A stretch of DNA of 61,627 nt from CAZGAH01 sp964523295 (GTDB lineage: Bacteria; Desulfobacterota; Desulfovibrionia; Desulfovibrionales; Desulfovibrionaceae), in NCBI GenBank assembly GCA_964523295.1, contig CAZGAH010000014.1, forward strand, positions 1 through 61,627, read 5' to 3'. The translations under genes were made by a program, and so were the position numbers. The first letter of the stretch is position 1. Each line of letters opens with the position of its first letter. Shown piece after piece: positions 1-8,713 of this stretch. A model generated the notes under the pieces. That model was not told the origin of the DNA, made no database searches, and worked only from the letters and a program-made list of their open reading frames with translations.

Positions 1-300
1 TGTTTCTTTGTCTTTTATTATTTTTATTTCCATTCCAAATGGTTTGCATATTGAATAAAAATATTGGTGGCGTTCTGGTAATTCATATATGTATACGATG
101 TCAATGCTCTCAATTGCTGCGAGTGTATTGCTGCAATATGAAGAGACAAATAGCGATAGGTTGCAATCAACCTTCCATTCCTCGCATTCTGAGCCGGGAT
201 AAACTGAGAGACCGAGAATGAAGGCGCCAAGTAAGCAAACGAACAGGCAAAGTATTTTACTTACAATTATGGCCAGACCCCCAGGCCCTTTTGATTTCAT
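1..300 (-). CDS. Small membrane or exported protein, partial (runs off the left edge)
   Basis: Reading the minus strand from the ATG at 300 gives 100 codons with no stop down to base 1, so the 3' end lies outside the window. A GGGAGG ribosome site at 309-314 sits 8 bases upstream, which strongly supports the start. The first 43 nt overlap the 3' end of the gene at 257-1033 in another frame, so the two are probably translated together. Residues 9-34 form one hydrophobic segment (LAIIVSKILCLFVCLLGAFI), either a membrane anchor or a signal peptide. The mature part has several cysteines. The DNA is AT-rich, unlike the core genes. I do not recognise the family. An immunity-type partner of the upstream protein is one guess, with no sequence proof. 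Confidence 0.7.
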   Translation of the reverse strand, partial: MKSKGPGGLAIIVSKILCLFVCLLGAFILGLSVYPGSECEEWKVDCNLSLFVSSYCSNTLAAIESIDIVYIYELPERHQYFYSICKPFGMEIKIIKDKET

Positions 301-1033
301 AATGAAATCCTCCCATAAAATATATATAATAAGGTTTGCCGTCTATGTATTCTCTCCCCGCCTCTGTGAGTAATTCTTTGAAAGCGGTTCGGTGGTTTGA
401 TTTATCAAAGTCAAATTTGTCTTTATCTATAGTCAGTTCAGCCCGCAACAGGTTTCTTTTGGGTGAGAACGTCCCTTGGAGTCGTAACATTACGTTTCCA
501 AAGGCGGAAAATATGCTGGAATCATCGTATCTACTACTCATGTCTATTATAATGTCCTCGCAATCTTTATAAGCGTCATAGAGTGTATTTCTCAGGTCTG
601 GAAATAGATCCGGATTAAAATTATTGAATTGAGGGAAATGAGTTTTAACATCAAGAAAAATAGGCTTCTCGCTACTTTCGTAGTAATGCAGTAGCCCATT
701 GAGTATGTCAAAGTGGTCCTTCCCGCCTATGGACTCGAGAAATTCAGGGGCTACCTCAACCGTGCAGTTACAGTTTGGGTGTGGGCGACCCATTCGCTCA
801 ATTTCTCTATATGTGTACCTTTGGTTGTGTCGTTCCCTGCACGCCTTGCATGCGCCTGGGCTGGCTATCCATACGAATAAAGACTTTGGGTATTGTTTGT
901 AAATGGCTTTATGCGTATCTGTCAACAAATGAGTTTCCAGCTGAATTTTTTCAGACATGCAGGCTCCGATTCGATTTGTAAATGATGTTGATTCAGCAAT
1001 CGCTGTCGAGCATATTTTTTCAGAATACATCAT
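257..1033 (-). CDS. Mu F-like cysteine/histidine domain protein, function unknown
   Basis: This 258-residue protein has C62-x2-C65, H69 and then H-P-N-C-x-C at residues 85-90. That pattern recalls the Zn-binding tail motif of phage Mu F-like minor head proteins and of toxins built on that domain. The C-terminal 150 residues are mixed alpha/beta and unfamiliar. Two starts are possible. The ATG at 1033 overlaps a TGA at 1030-1032 in the classic ATGA fashion. The ATG at 958 has a good GGAG five bases upstream and would give 233 residues. The AT-rich DNA and lack of other phage genes suggest horizontally acquired cargo or a remnant. The gene overlaps the small membrane protein downstream. Function unknown; head morphogenesis or a polymorphic-toxin role are both conjecture. 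Confidence 0.6.
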   Translation of the reverse strand: MMYSEKICSTAIAESTSFTNRIGACMSEKIQLETHLLTDTHKAIYKQYPKSLFVWIASPGACKACRERHNQRYTYREIERMGRPHPNCNCTVEVAPEFLESIGGKDHFDILNGLLHYYESSEKPIFLDVKTHFPQFNNFNPDLFPDLRNTLYDAYKDCEDIIIDMSSRYDDSSIFSAFGNVMLRLQGTFSPKRNLLRAELTIDKDKFDFDKSNHRTAFKELLTEAGREYIDGKPYYIYFMGGFHYEIKRAWGSGHNCK

Positions 1034-1239
1034 GCGGGTACAGAGGGAAGGATTTCATCCAAAGAACAAGGGCAATGAATAATGTGTTCTCCATTTTTGG
1101 TGACAAGTCGTGTCTCATCAAGTGGTGAAAATTTTTTTCTTCGTTCCCTGAGCCCTATCGCTTCCGGATTGTTTGCCCCGGCTCCCTCTTCCTGTTCAGC
1201 ACCGCCTTGGGCGGAGCAGGCTCTATCACGCCGAGCGGA
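1030..1239 (-). other. Possible truncated 3' end of an upstream gene
   Basis: One minus-strand frame is open from a TAA at 1240-1242 to a TGA at 1030-1032 that overlaps the ATG at 1033. It has no ATG or GTG start and its upper part lies in GC-rich sequence. If real, it is the end of a gene whose 5' part was lost or frameshifted at the boundary of the AT-rich patch. The product contains a C-P-C motif near its end and is not recognised. Confidence 0.22.
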
Positions 1240-1306
1240 TTACTGTGACGCTGGCGATAGCCGTTGCCATACGTCGTGCGCTCATGGCTGCGTTCGCAAC
1301 GATCAG

Positions 1307-1315
1307 CCCCCCCCC
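1307..1315. repeat. C9 homopolymer tract
   Basis: Nine consecutive C in the region upstream of cheW, 48 nt before the G9 tract at 1364. The two tracts are complementary. Confidence 0.9.
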
Positions 1316-1363
1316 AATGAGTCCTCGGCCTTTGTACACCGAGAGTTGAGACACTATCGGGCC

Positions 1364-1372
1364 GGGGGGGGG
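1364..1372. repeat. G9 homopolymer tract
   Basis: Nine consecutive G upstream of the candidate cheW promoter, complementary to the C9 tract at 1307. Confidence 0.9.
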
Positions 1373-1398
1373 CGCGTGGCGGGAGTATGTCGTGCGCA

Positions 1399-1428
1399 TT
1401 GACAGGTTTTGCACTGCCGGGGTAACAG
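1399..1428 (+). promoter_or_regulatory. Candidate sigma70 promoter of cheW
   Basis: A perfect TTGACA at 1399-1404 is followed after 18 bases by a weak TAACAG at 1423-1428. A start site near 1435 would leave a leader of about 48 nt before the cheW ATG. The -10 element is poor, so this is tentative. Confidence 0.4.
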
Positions 1429-1482
1429 AAGCACGTGTCCGGGTCGTCGATACGCGCCTGCCCGCGGCCAAAGGAGCGTGCC

Positions 1483-1986
1483 ATGGATATCGAGACAAGT
1501 CGTCTGGAACTGAATCAGTATCTGACGTTTACGCTGGCCAGCGAACTGTTTGCCCTGGACATCGCCTCGGTGCGCGAAATCCTGGACAATACCAAAATCA
1601 CTCGAATTCCCCGTACGCCGGGGTTCATGCGCGGCGTCATCAACCTGCGCGGCCACGCGGTGCCGGTTGTCGATTTGCGGCTCAAGTTCGGCATGTCGGC
1701 CACGGAAATGTCGGTGAATACCTGCATCATCGTCACCGAGGTGCTGTTCGAGGGCGAGTCGGCGGTGATCGGCGCGCTTGCCGACTCGGTACAGGAGGTC
1801 GTCGAAATCCAGCCCCAGGATATCGACCCGGCGCCGAAGATGGGCACGGCAATCAAGGGTAAATACATCAAGGGTATGGGCAAACGAAACGATGTCTTTA
1901 TCATTATCCTCGACGTGGACCAGATTTTTTCGGCCGAGGAGTTAAGTATGGCGCGTAGCGCCGGAGTCGAGACACGTGAAGAATGA
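1483..1986 (+). CDS. cheW: Chemotaxis coupling protein CheW
   Basis: A 167-residue single-domain CheW, the usual length. CheW links chemoreceptors to the CheA kinase in cytoplasmic signalling arrays. The conserved core shows the R-G-V-I-N-L-R-G stretch at residues 50-57 followed by P-V-V-D-L-R, typical of the receptor-binding subdomain. The start at 1483 is chosen because AAGGAG at 1471-1476 lies six bases upstream; a longer frame starts at 1435 but lacks such a site. No cheA or receptor gene is adjacent, so this may be an accessory CheW. cheZ lies elsewhere in the window, at 37 kb. Confidence 0.93.
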   Translation: MDIETSRLELNQYLTFTLASELFALDIASVREILDNTKITRIPRTPGFMRGVINLRGHAVPVVDLRLKFGMSATEMSVNTCIIVTEVLFEGESAVIGALADSVQEVVEIQPQDIDPAPKMGTAIKGKYIKGMGKRNDVFIIILDVDQIFSAEELSMARSAGVETREE

Positions 1987-2094
1987 TCGCGGCTTTGATC
2001 GTTCACTCCGACCGTTCCTGGCCCGGCGGCGGATAAAGACCCTGCCCGCATCCGAGGCGGGCGAGACCGGGGCCGACCCTGTGGGTACGGTGTG

Positions 2095-2853
2095 ATGCGT
2101 TTTCGGCACTGGAAGAGATACGCGCTGCTGGCGATCACGCTGGCCGGCGTCGTCGCCTGCGGAAGCAGCTTTCGTCAGGAGGCGTACGACCTGTTGCGCG
2201 AGAGACGCTATTTCGAGGCGGAGTATTACCTTGCCCGCGCCGTCGACATCGACCCGCAGGACGCCAACGCGCAGTTGTCCCTGGGCGTCGTATATCTGCA
2301 TACCTATCGCGACGAGCAGGCCCGGCGCATTTTTTCCGATCTCGTTGCCAGCAATCCGGATGTCACGGTGGAAGGCGACTTCGAGCCGGGCTTTCGCGGC
2401 GAGCCGGTGAGCCGGCTGGCCAGTTACTATCTCACGCGTCTGGATGGCGGATCCGGCGGCGCGGAGGTGAGGGGCGAGGATCTCCCTGCCGCCAGAAGCC
2501 AGGCCGGGGCGGAAGACGACCTCGGCGTCGTGTCCCCGCCGACCCCCGCATCGCGCCCGGCCCCAGAGCGCGCGTCGTCTGGAGACTCGCGGACGGGAGC
2601 CGGAGCCGGCTGGGGCGTACACGTGTTTTCTGTGCAGGACGAGGCCGGCGCGGCCCGCGTCGAGAAGGAAATGCGGCAGCGCTTCCCGACCTTGTTCCCC
2701 TCCGCCCCGTTTCTGGCGCGGCGCGCGGATTTGGGGCCAAAAGGCATCTTCCTGCGCGTCATTGCCGGCCCGTACGTCAGTAAAGACAAGGCCATCGCCG
2801 CCTGCGTCCCGTTGCGCAAGGCCTATTCCTTTTGTCAGGTCTTGCCGTATTGA
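2095..2853 (+). CDS. TPR lipoprotein with C-terminal SPOR-like domain
   Basis: A 252-residue predicted outer-membrane lipoprotein. The N-terminus is a short signal peptide ending in G-V-V-A-C22, a plausible lipobox. Residues about 27-85 form TPR-like helices (A-Y-D-L-L-R-E-R-R-Y-F-E-A-E-Y-Y). A low-complexity Pro/Ala/Ser linker follows, and residues about 175-252 resemble a SPOR-type peptidoglycan-binding fold (W-G-V-H-V-F-S-V ... V-I-A-G-P-Y). Such proteins usually help tether or assemble envelope machinery. GTG at 2092 and ATG at 2095 are both possible starts. It lies 108 nt after cheW and 53 nt before the next gene, so the three may be cotranscribed. The SPOR call is tentative. Confidence 0.75.
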   Translation: MRFRHWKRYALLAITLAGVVACGSSFRQEAYDLLRERRYFEAEYYLARAVDIDPQDANAQLSLGVVYLHTYRDEQARRIFSDLVASNPDVTVEGDFEPGFRGEPVSRLASYYLTRLDGGSGGAEVRGEDLPAARSQAGAEDDLGVVSPPTPASRPAPERASSGDSRTGAGAGWGVHVFSVQDEAGAARVEKEMRQRFPTLFPSAPFLARRADLGPKGIFLRVIAGPYVSKDKAIAACVPLRKAYSFCQVLPY

Positions 2854-2906
2854 TCCTCTCGTTGCGAACATCCCTGTCATCCCTCGGACAAGGAAGGTAA
2901 ACACCG

Positions 2907-3980
2907 ATGTCCCGGTTTTTCGCAGCCCACGTTGGTCTGGTTGTCGCTCTGGCGCTCTGCCTGAGTCTGAAAACGGTCGCCGTTGCCGGCGAGCACGAGC
3001 CTGCGGACCTGCATGTCGCCATTGTGGAGCACGGCATCTATACTGCCGCGCTTCCCGCGGACGGACAGGTTTTGAGCGAGCCGGTGCTGCAGAAAAAAAC
3101 CTGGCGCGTGCCGTTGGTTCCGGGCACGCTGTTCGGCATCCGCTACGCGCTTTCCGGAAAAACGAAGCAGCCTGTTCCGCTGGTGGTCCGCCTGATTCAT
3201 CCGCGTGACGGGGCCCCGGCCGGCAGTCTGGAAGCCGGGTGGTACGATACGCAGCAAGCCGTGGAACCGGGCAGCGTTCGCTTCCAAGGGCAATATCTCG
3301 CGCCCGGCTCCCCGGCCCGGCCTGGCCGCTATCTGTTTCAGGTGCGCAGTGGCGAAAGGGTTCTGGCCGAGCGCGAGTTCGAGGTCTACGAGGCCGAAAC
3401 CGAGGCACAGGAACAGACGGGCGGCTCCGCGGCCGGTAACGGGGCGAGCGCGTCTTCCGTCAGCTCGCAGGGCGAGGCGCCTGCCTCGCTGTGGCTTGAG
3501 CGCGAGCATGGCCGCTGTCGCAATCTCGACGCCGGGCGCCTGGGCATTGCTGCCGGGGGGCGTACCGTGGCGCCGGAGCACAGTTTTGCCCTGCAGCTTC
3601 CGAAACTGGGAAAAGTGTGCTTCCTGACCCTGAGCGGCGGAAAGGGCGACCGTTACGTCCTGCTCGACGTCGACAATGACGTGCTGGCCGCCTTCGACTC
3701 AGACGAACCAGGCATACGCACGCGTGCTGTCGGCTTCGCGGACGTGGGCAATGACGGCCTGCCGGATATCGTGATTCTGGGTCAACGGCGCGGTGCCGGG
3801 GCCCGACCCGCGAACCATATCTGGCGGGGGAGACCGTGCGGACGCGGGCTGTGCTGGAGCACGGATACGGAGGCCGGCAAGGCGATAGCCACGTCAGTCA
3901 CCTTCGCCGAGGCAATGGACACGCTCAAAGGCACAGGCGACGCCAGCGCCCCGACCGCCCCGACCTCCCCGACGCCCTGA
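2907..3980 (+). CDS. Secreted DUF3859-like protein
   Basis: A 357-residue exported protein. The signal peptide ends at A-V-A27/G. Residues about 33-165 look like the DUF3859 domain (V-E-H-G-I-Y ... V-P-G-T-L-F-G-I-R-Y), a periplasmic beta-sandwich of unknown role. A Gly/Ser/Ala-rich linker follows. The C-terminal part has an FG-GAP-like motif (F-A-D-V-G-N-D-G-L-P-D-I-V) and a proline/threonine-rich tail. It ends head-to-head with the minus-strand kinase at 4023, with 42 nt between. Function unknown; it may work with the lipoprotein upstream. Confidence 0.7.
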   Translation: MSRFFAAHVGLVVALALCLSLKTVAVAGEHEPADLHVAIVEHGIYTAALPADGQVLSEPVLQKKTWRVPLVPGTLFGIRYALSGKTKQPVPLVVRLIHPRDGAPAGSLEAGWYDTQQAVEPGSVRFQGQYLAPGSPARPGRYLFQVRSGERVLAEREFEVYEAETEAQEQTGGSAAGNGASASSVSSQGEAPASLWLEREHGRCRNLDAGRLGIAAGGRTVAPEHSFALQLPKLGKVCFLTLSGGKGDRYVLLDVDNDVLAAFDSDEPGIRTRAVGFADVGNDGLPDIVILGQRRGAGARPANHIWRGRPCGRGLCWSTDTEAGKAIATSVTFAEAMDTLKGTGDASAPTAPTSPTP

Positions 3981-4022
3981 GCCACGGGCCTTGCCCCTGG
4001 CAATGGCGACGCGTTCGCCGCG

Positions 4023-6263
4023 TCAGGCCAAGGGCAGTTCGATGACGAGGCAGGTTCCTTGTCCCGGACCCGAGGCGGCGCGGACGTAGCCGCCGTGGTC
4101 GGCGATGATGGATTTCAATATGGTCAGTCCCAGTCCGGTGCCGCCTTTCTTGCGCGAGAAATAGGGCTCGAACAGGCGCGAGCGTTCTTCCGGCGTCAGG
4201 CCCGGGCCGTTGTCGCGAAATTCCAGCCGGACCAGACCGGCGTCCGCGTCGTGCACGGCCGTGATCCTTACCTCCCCGTCGTGCTGCCCCTCCAGTGCCT
4301 CGACCGCGTTCGTGAGGATGTTGATGAGCCCGCGCCGCAGTGCCTCACGGTCGATACGCAGGCTGGGAACCGCGGTCTGAAACTCCAGGAGAAAACGAAT
4401 CTGACTGTGGCTGTGCTGGAACAGGGCTGTCACCTCTTCCAGCAGCGGCGCCAGGGTGTCGTGTCTGAGCACCAGCTCGGGCAGCTTGGCGAAGGCTGAA
4501 AATTCGCTGACCATCCGCTGCAGGTGTTCCACCTGCCCCACGATCAGGCCGGTACACTGCGTGAACGCGGCGTCGTTCACGACGGCGGCGAATTTTCGTT
4601 CCAGCCGCTGCGCCGAGAGCTTGATGGGCGTAAGGGGGTTCTTGATCTCGTGGGCGATGCGTCGGGCCACTTCGCGCCAGGCTGCCATGCGCTGCATCTT
4701 CTCGAGCTCTGTCACATCCTCCAGCACGGCCACCAGCCCGGCGGCAGGACCCTGGGCAGGGTTCAGGTTCACGATATTGACGAACAGCTTCAGCTCCTGC
4801 GTCCGGAGCGGGACGTCGATCTGTCGGCTCCAGAGCGACGCAGGATTCGCGCTCAGTGCCTCGCGCATCTCCGAAAAAAGCGCCAGATAGGGTTTGGGGA
4901 GCAGATCATCCAGACGCTGGCCGGCGAGTTCGCCCCCGTCGACGCCGAGCATGGCCGCGGCCGCCTTGTTCACCGTGCCGATGCAGCCCTCGCCATCCAG
5001 GGAGACGACTCCGGCGGCGATCGTATCCAGGACCGCCTCCATATACCGGCCGCGGCGCTCCATTTCCTGATACTGCTGCGCCAGTTGCAGGTTCGCCTCG
5101 GTCAGACCGGCCCGCATTCCTTCGAGGTCCTCGGCCATGCGGTTGAACGAACGGACGAGCACGCCCAGTTCGTCACTGGACGTATCGTCCAGGCGCACGG
5201 CCAGATCGCCGCGGGCGATGCGCTCCGTGCCCTCGGCCAGGGCCTGAATCGGCGCGGTCAGCTCCTTGGACAAGCGGAACCCGAACCACATCGCCCCGAA
5301 GACGATCAGGAGGGTCAGCAACCCCAGCAGCGTAAACAGGGCCAGGGTCAACGGCTGCTTGAAGACCATCAGCCGCTTGTATTCATCGCGGCCGCGGCCG
5401 ATCTGGTCGAGCTTGTACAACAGCTCGGAACCCAGCCGTTCGGCCAGGACCAGATATCCGCCCCGCCCCTGATCGACGGGCAGCACGCCGACGATGAAAT
5501 CTGACCCTGCGCCCGGCCACCACATCGACCAGAAGCTTTTCCCCTCGTGCAGAGCCTGCCAGTCCACTTGCGGCTTCATTTCTTTCCACGCATGTTCAAA
5601 ACGCGGCGTCCACTGCCAGTTCAGGTCCTCGCCCTTGGCGTCGAGCAAGCCGAGCATGACCAGCTCGTGCCCGGCGTATTTTTCGCGAAGTAAGGCCGTC
5701 GTTTCCGGAGACGCGGGCGCGAGCCTGCGTGCGGAAAGCTGATCCAGGGTCGTCTTTCCGACCCGCTCCAGTCGCGACCGGGCCGCGTCATGAAAGGCCT
5801 GGCCGACGTCGAGCGCGTAGACGATGGACCGCTCCACCTGGCTTTTGAACCAATAATCCATGGAGGCCTGAACGACCTGAACGCTGACGAGATACATCAG
5901 CGCGGACGGGACCAGAGAAAGCAGGATGAAGGCCATGACCAGCCGCGAGCGCAGCCGCGATCCCAGCACCTTGCGGCGTCGCTCCAGCAGCAGCTTGACC
6001 CCGTTGCGCACAACGAGTAGCAGAACGATGAGAAGGATGATGAAATTGAGATTGAAGAGCGCGAGAAAAATATTGAAATCCGCACCAAGAAAGCGCAGCT
6101 CGACGACCGCCAGGACGATGACCACGAGAAACAACGCGCCCGCCAGCAGCAGTTCCCGACGCCGACGGCGCCGCTCCCGGACATCGGCCACGCTGATCCG
6201 GATGGTTTCGTTCGCCGTCGACTCCGGCTGCGTTGTTCTGTCCGCGGACGTTTTGCCCCTCAT
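4023..6263 (-). CDS. ntrY: NtrY-type transmembrane sensor histidine kinase
   Basis: A 746-residue membrane kinase with the NtrY layout. It has three N-terminal membrane helices (about 38-57, 65-85, 108-130), a periplasmic sensor region, a fourth helix near 305-330, HAMP, PAS, HisKA with the phosphorylated histidine in H-E-I-K-N-P-L-T-P-I-K-L, and an HATPase domain (D-N-G-P-G-L, G-G-T-G-L-G-L-T-I). The start at 6263 has AAGGAA six bases upstream. NtrY normally phosphorylates the sigma54 activator NtrX, encoded next to it. No NtrX or other response regulator adjoins this copy, so its partner must lie elsewhere and a role in nitrogen control is not proven. Confidence 0.85.
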   Translation of the reverse strand: MRGKTSADRTTQPESTANETIRISVADVRERRRRRRELLLAGALFLVVIVLAVVELRFLGADFNIFLALFNLNFIILLIVLLLVVRNGVKLLLERRRKVLGSRLRSRLVMAFILLSLVPSALMYLVSVQVVQASMDYWFKSQVERSIVYALDVGQAFHDAARSRLERVGKTTLDQLSARRLAPASPETTALLREKYAGHELVMLGLLDAKGEDLNWQWTPRFEHAWKEMKPQVDWQALHEGKSFWSMWWPGAGSDFIVGVLPVDQGRGGYLVLAERLGSELLYKLDQIGRGRDEYKRLMVFKQPLTLALFTLLGLLTLLIVFGAMWFGFRLSKELTAPIQALAEGTERIARGDLAVRLDDTSSDELGVLVRSFNRMAEDLEGMRAGLTEANLQLAQQYQEMERRGRYMEAVLDTIAAGVVSLDGEGCIGTVNKAAAAMLGVDGGELAGQRLDDLLPKPYLALFSEMREALSANPASLWSRQIDVPLRTQELKLFVNIVNLNPAQGPAAGLVAVLEDVTELEKMQRMAAWREVARRIAHEIKNPLTPIKLSAQRLERKFAAVVNDAAFTQCTGLIVGQVEHLQRMVSEFSAFAKLPELVLRHDTLAPLLEEVTALFQHSHSQIRFLLEFQTAVPSLRIDREALRRGLINILTNAVEALEGQHDGEVRITAVHDADAGLVRLEFRDNGPGLTPEERSRLFEPYFSRKKGGTGLGLTILKSIIADHGGYVRAASGPGQGTCLVIELPLA

Positions 6264-6405
6264 GCGTTTCCTTTGCCGTCTTCACCCGGCCCGTTGCGCC
6301 CGATATGACGTCAGACGCCCCTTTCGCCACGTACTGCCGCCCGCGCAGGGGAAAGTCAATGCAACGCGCGCAATTCAGGAATGGCCTGGAGGAGGGTAGA
6401 GGATC

Positions 6406-8655
6406 ATGCCCCTTCGGACGCTACGCTCCGTATTCGGGTTTACCGAATTCAAGGGTCGCCAGGATGCGGTCGTACGGCACGTGCTTGCCGGCGGCGACGC
6501 CCTGGTGTTCATGCCGACAGGCGGCGGCAAGTCCCTGTGTTATCAGATACCGGCGCTGCTGCGGCCCGGGCTGGGCGTCGTCGTTTCTCCCCTCATCGCC
6601 CTGATGCAGGATCAGGTGCGCGGGCTGCGGGGATATGGCGTGCGCGCGGCCGCGCTGCACTCGGGGCTTGCGTCGCAGGAGTCCGGCCAGATTGTCCGGC
6701 AGGCGGCGGCCGGAGAACTCGACCTGCTCTACGTTGCGCCGGAGCGGGTCGTGATGCCCGGGTTTCTGGATATGCTCGCCCGTTGCCGGCTGGCCCTTTT
6801 CGCCATCGACGAGGCTCATTGCGCCTCGCAGTGGGGGCACGACTTCCGGCCCGAGTATTTGCAGCTCTGCGTGCTCAAGGAGCGCTTTCCTGACGTGCCC
6901 CGTCTGGCGCTCACGGCCACGGCGGATCTGCCGACCCAGAAGGACATCCGCACGCGCCTGCAGTTTCAGGACGCCGCCGTCTTCGCCACGGGTTATGACC
7001 GCCCGGAACTGCGCTACCAGGTCCTGCCCAAAATCGATGGCCGGAGTCAGGTTCTCGATTTCATCCGCACGCGCCATCCGGGAGCATCCGGCATCATCTA
7101 TCGTCTCAGCCGGAAAAAAGTGGATTCGACCGCCGCCTGGCTCGCCGCTCGCGGCGTCAATGCGCTGCCCTACCATGCCGGCATGACGCCGGCGGAGCGT
7201 CAACGCAACCAGGAGCGCTTCATGCTCGAAGAAGGCCTGGTCATGGTGGCGACCATCGCCTTCGGCATGGGCGTGGACAAGCCCGACGTCCGTTTTGTCG
7301 CTCACCTCGAGCCGCCGAAAAGCATCGAGGCGTTTCACCAGGAAACAGGCCGTGCCGGAAGGGACGGCCTTCCGGCCGACTCCTGGCTGGCATGGAGCCT
7401 GGCCGATATCGTTCTGCTGCGGAAAATGATTCAGGACGGCGAGGCCGACGAGGAACGTAAGCGTATCGAACTCTACAAGTTCAACGCCTTGCTCGGACTT
7501 TTGGAGACCGTCGCCTGCCGGCGCCAGGTCCTGCTGGGCTACTTCGGCGAGCGTCGGGACACCCCCTGCGGCAACTGCGACAACTGTATCGAGCCGCCCG
7601 AGACGTACGACGGTACCGTTGCCGCGCAAAAGGCCCTCTCCAACATCTATCGCACCAGCCAGCGTTTCGGCACCTCCCATCTCGTCGACGTGCTTCTGGG
7701 CGGGAACACCAAACGCGTCGGGTTCCTGGGGCATGACAAGCTAAGCACCTACGGCATCGGAACAGAACACACGCGTGGCCAGTGGCAGTCCATCCATCGC
7801 CAGCTCGCGGCCCGCCAGCTGGTGGACATGGACCAGGAGGGATACGGCGTTCTGCGACTGAATGCCACGAGCTGGGAAATTCTGCGCGGGCAACGGCAGG
7901 TGGCCTTGCGGAGCGAGCCGGACAGGCCGGGGCGAGCGGGGCGGGGCGTCGTCGCGAGCGGGCAGCACGGCAAATCCTCAGCCAGGCCCGGCGCCTGGGA
8001 ACGCAATCTCAAACCAGACGACGAGGCGCTGTTTCAGCGCCTGCGCGAGCTGCGGCGCGACATCGCCAAAGAGGAAAATGTTCCGCCCTATGCCGTTTTT
8101 CCGGATCGTACGCTGCTGGAGATGGCGGCCTGCCGGCCGCGGAGCGTCGAAGAGGCGTCATGTATCTTTGGAGTGGGCCGCATGAAGCTACTGCGCTACG
8201 CCGAGCGCTTCGTCGCCATCATCCTCGCGCACAACGAGGCCTTTGGCTTGCCGGAAGACCTGCCTCCGCTGCCGGAGCGACCCGACCGCGAGGCCGAAGC
8301 CCGCGGACGCGCGTTGACCGACACCGAGCTGGAAAGCGTCGGTCTGCTGCGCCGGCTGCACAACGTCGAGGCCGTTGCCGCTGAGCGCAGCCTGTCCTTA
8401 TCGACCATCTACAAACACGCGATTGCCGCGATCGAGCGGGGAGAACTCCAGCTGTCCGAGGTTGTCGACCTGGACCGGGAAACCATGGCGAGGATTCAGT
8501 CGGCCTTCCAGACATGTGGCGACGTGTTGCTGCGCACCGTGTACGAGGCGCTGGAGGGAAGCGTACCCTACGATGTGTTGCGCTGCATCCGCGCCAGGAA
8601 CCAGTGCCAGGCGATGAATTCCAGTGCGGAGAGCGCGGTCGCAAGTCAGGAATGA
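6406..8655 (+). CDS. recQ: ATP-dependent DNA helicase RecQ
   Basis: A 749-residue RecQ, a 3'-5' helicase of recombination and fork repair. Walker A is M-P-T-G-G-G-K42-S and the Walker B box is DEAH at 135-138. Motif III L-T-A-T-A and motif VI Q-E-T-G-R-A-G-R-D are present. The zinc cysteines of the RecQ-Ct region (C-R-R-Q ... C-G-N-C-D-N-C) lie near 366-390. They are followed by a winged helix, an HRDC domain around 540-610 and a C-terminal helicase-associated helix-turn-helix. It is somewhat longer than E. coli RecQ (about 610 residues) because of that tail and a basic linker. Transcription is divergent from ntrY. Confidence 0.95.
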   Translation: MPLRTLRSVFGFTEFKGRQDAVVRHVLAGGDALVFMPTGGGKSLCYQIPALLRPGLGVVVSPLIALMQDQVRGLRGYGVRAAALHSGLASQESGQIVRQAAAGELDLLYVAPERVVMPGFLDMLARCRLALFAIDEAHCASQWGHDFRPEYLQLCVLKERFPDVPRLALTATADLPTQKDIRTRLQFQDAAVFATGYDRPELRYQVLPKIDGRSQVLDFIRTRHPGASGIIYRLSRKKVDSTAAWLAARGVNALPYHAGMTPAERQRNQERFMLEEGLVMVATIAFGMGVDKPDVRFVAHLEPPKSIEAFHQETGRAGRDGLPADSWLAWSLADIVLLRKMIQDGEADEERKRIELYKFNALLGLLETVACRRQVLLGYFGERRDTPCGNCDNCIEPPETYDGTVAAQKALSNIYRTSQRFGTSHLVDVLLGGNTKRVGFLGHDKLSTYGIGTEHTRGQWQSIHRQLAARQLVDMDQEGYGVLRLNATSWEILRGQRQVALRSEPDRPGRAGRGVVASGQHGKSSARPGAWERNLKPDDEALFQRLRELRRDIAKEENVPPYAVFPDRTLLEMAACRPRSVEEASCIFGVGRMKLLRYAERFVAIILAHNEAFGLPEDLPPLPERPDREAEARGRALTDTELESVGLLRRLHNVEAVAAERSLSLSTIYKHAIAAIERGELQLSEVVDLDRETMARIQSAFQTCGDVLLRTVYEALEGSVPYDVLRCIRARNQCQAMNSSAESAVASQE

Positions 8656-8675
8656 CGCGCGGCAAGGGGCATTTC

Positions 8676-8705
8676 TGCCGTTGCGTGGCCTGACGCATAA
8701 CGGCA
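8676..8705. terminator. Bidirectional hairpin between convergent genes
   Basis: TGCCGTT at 8676-8682 pairs with AACGGCA at 8699-8705, extended inward by GCGT/ACGC with a small bulge. It lies between the convergent stops of recQ and the gene at 8714. No long T-run follows. Confidence 0.5.
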
Positions 8706-8713
8706 AAGCAGGG

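Larger units (their letters stand above)
1240..1482. other. Intergenic: island boundary and cheW leader
   Basis: No convincing gene is seen here. Composition changes from AT-rich to GC-rich around 1150-1250. The stretch holds a 9-base C tract at 1307-1315, a 9-base G tract at 1364-1372, which could pair with it, and a candidate promoter for cheW. Confidence 0.5.
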
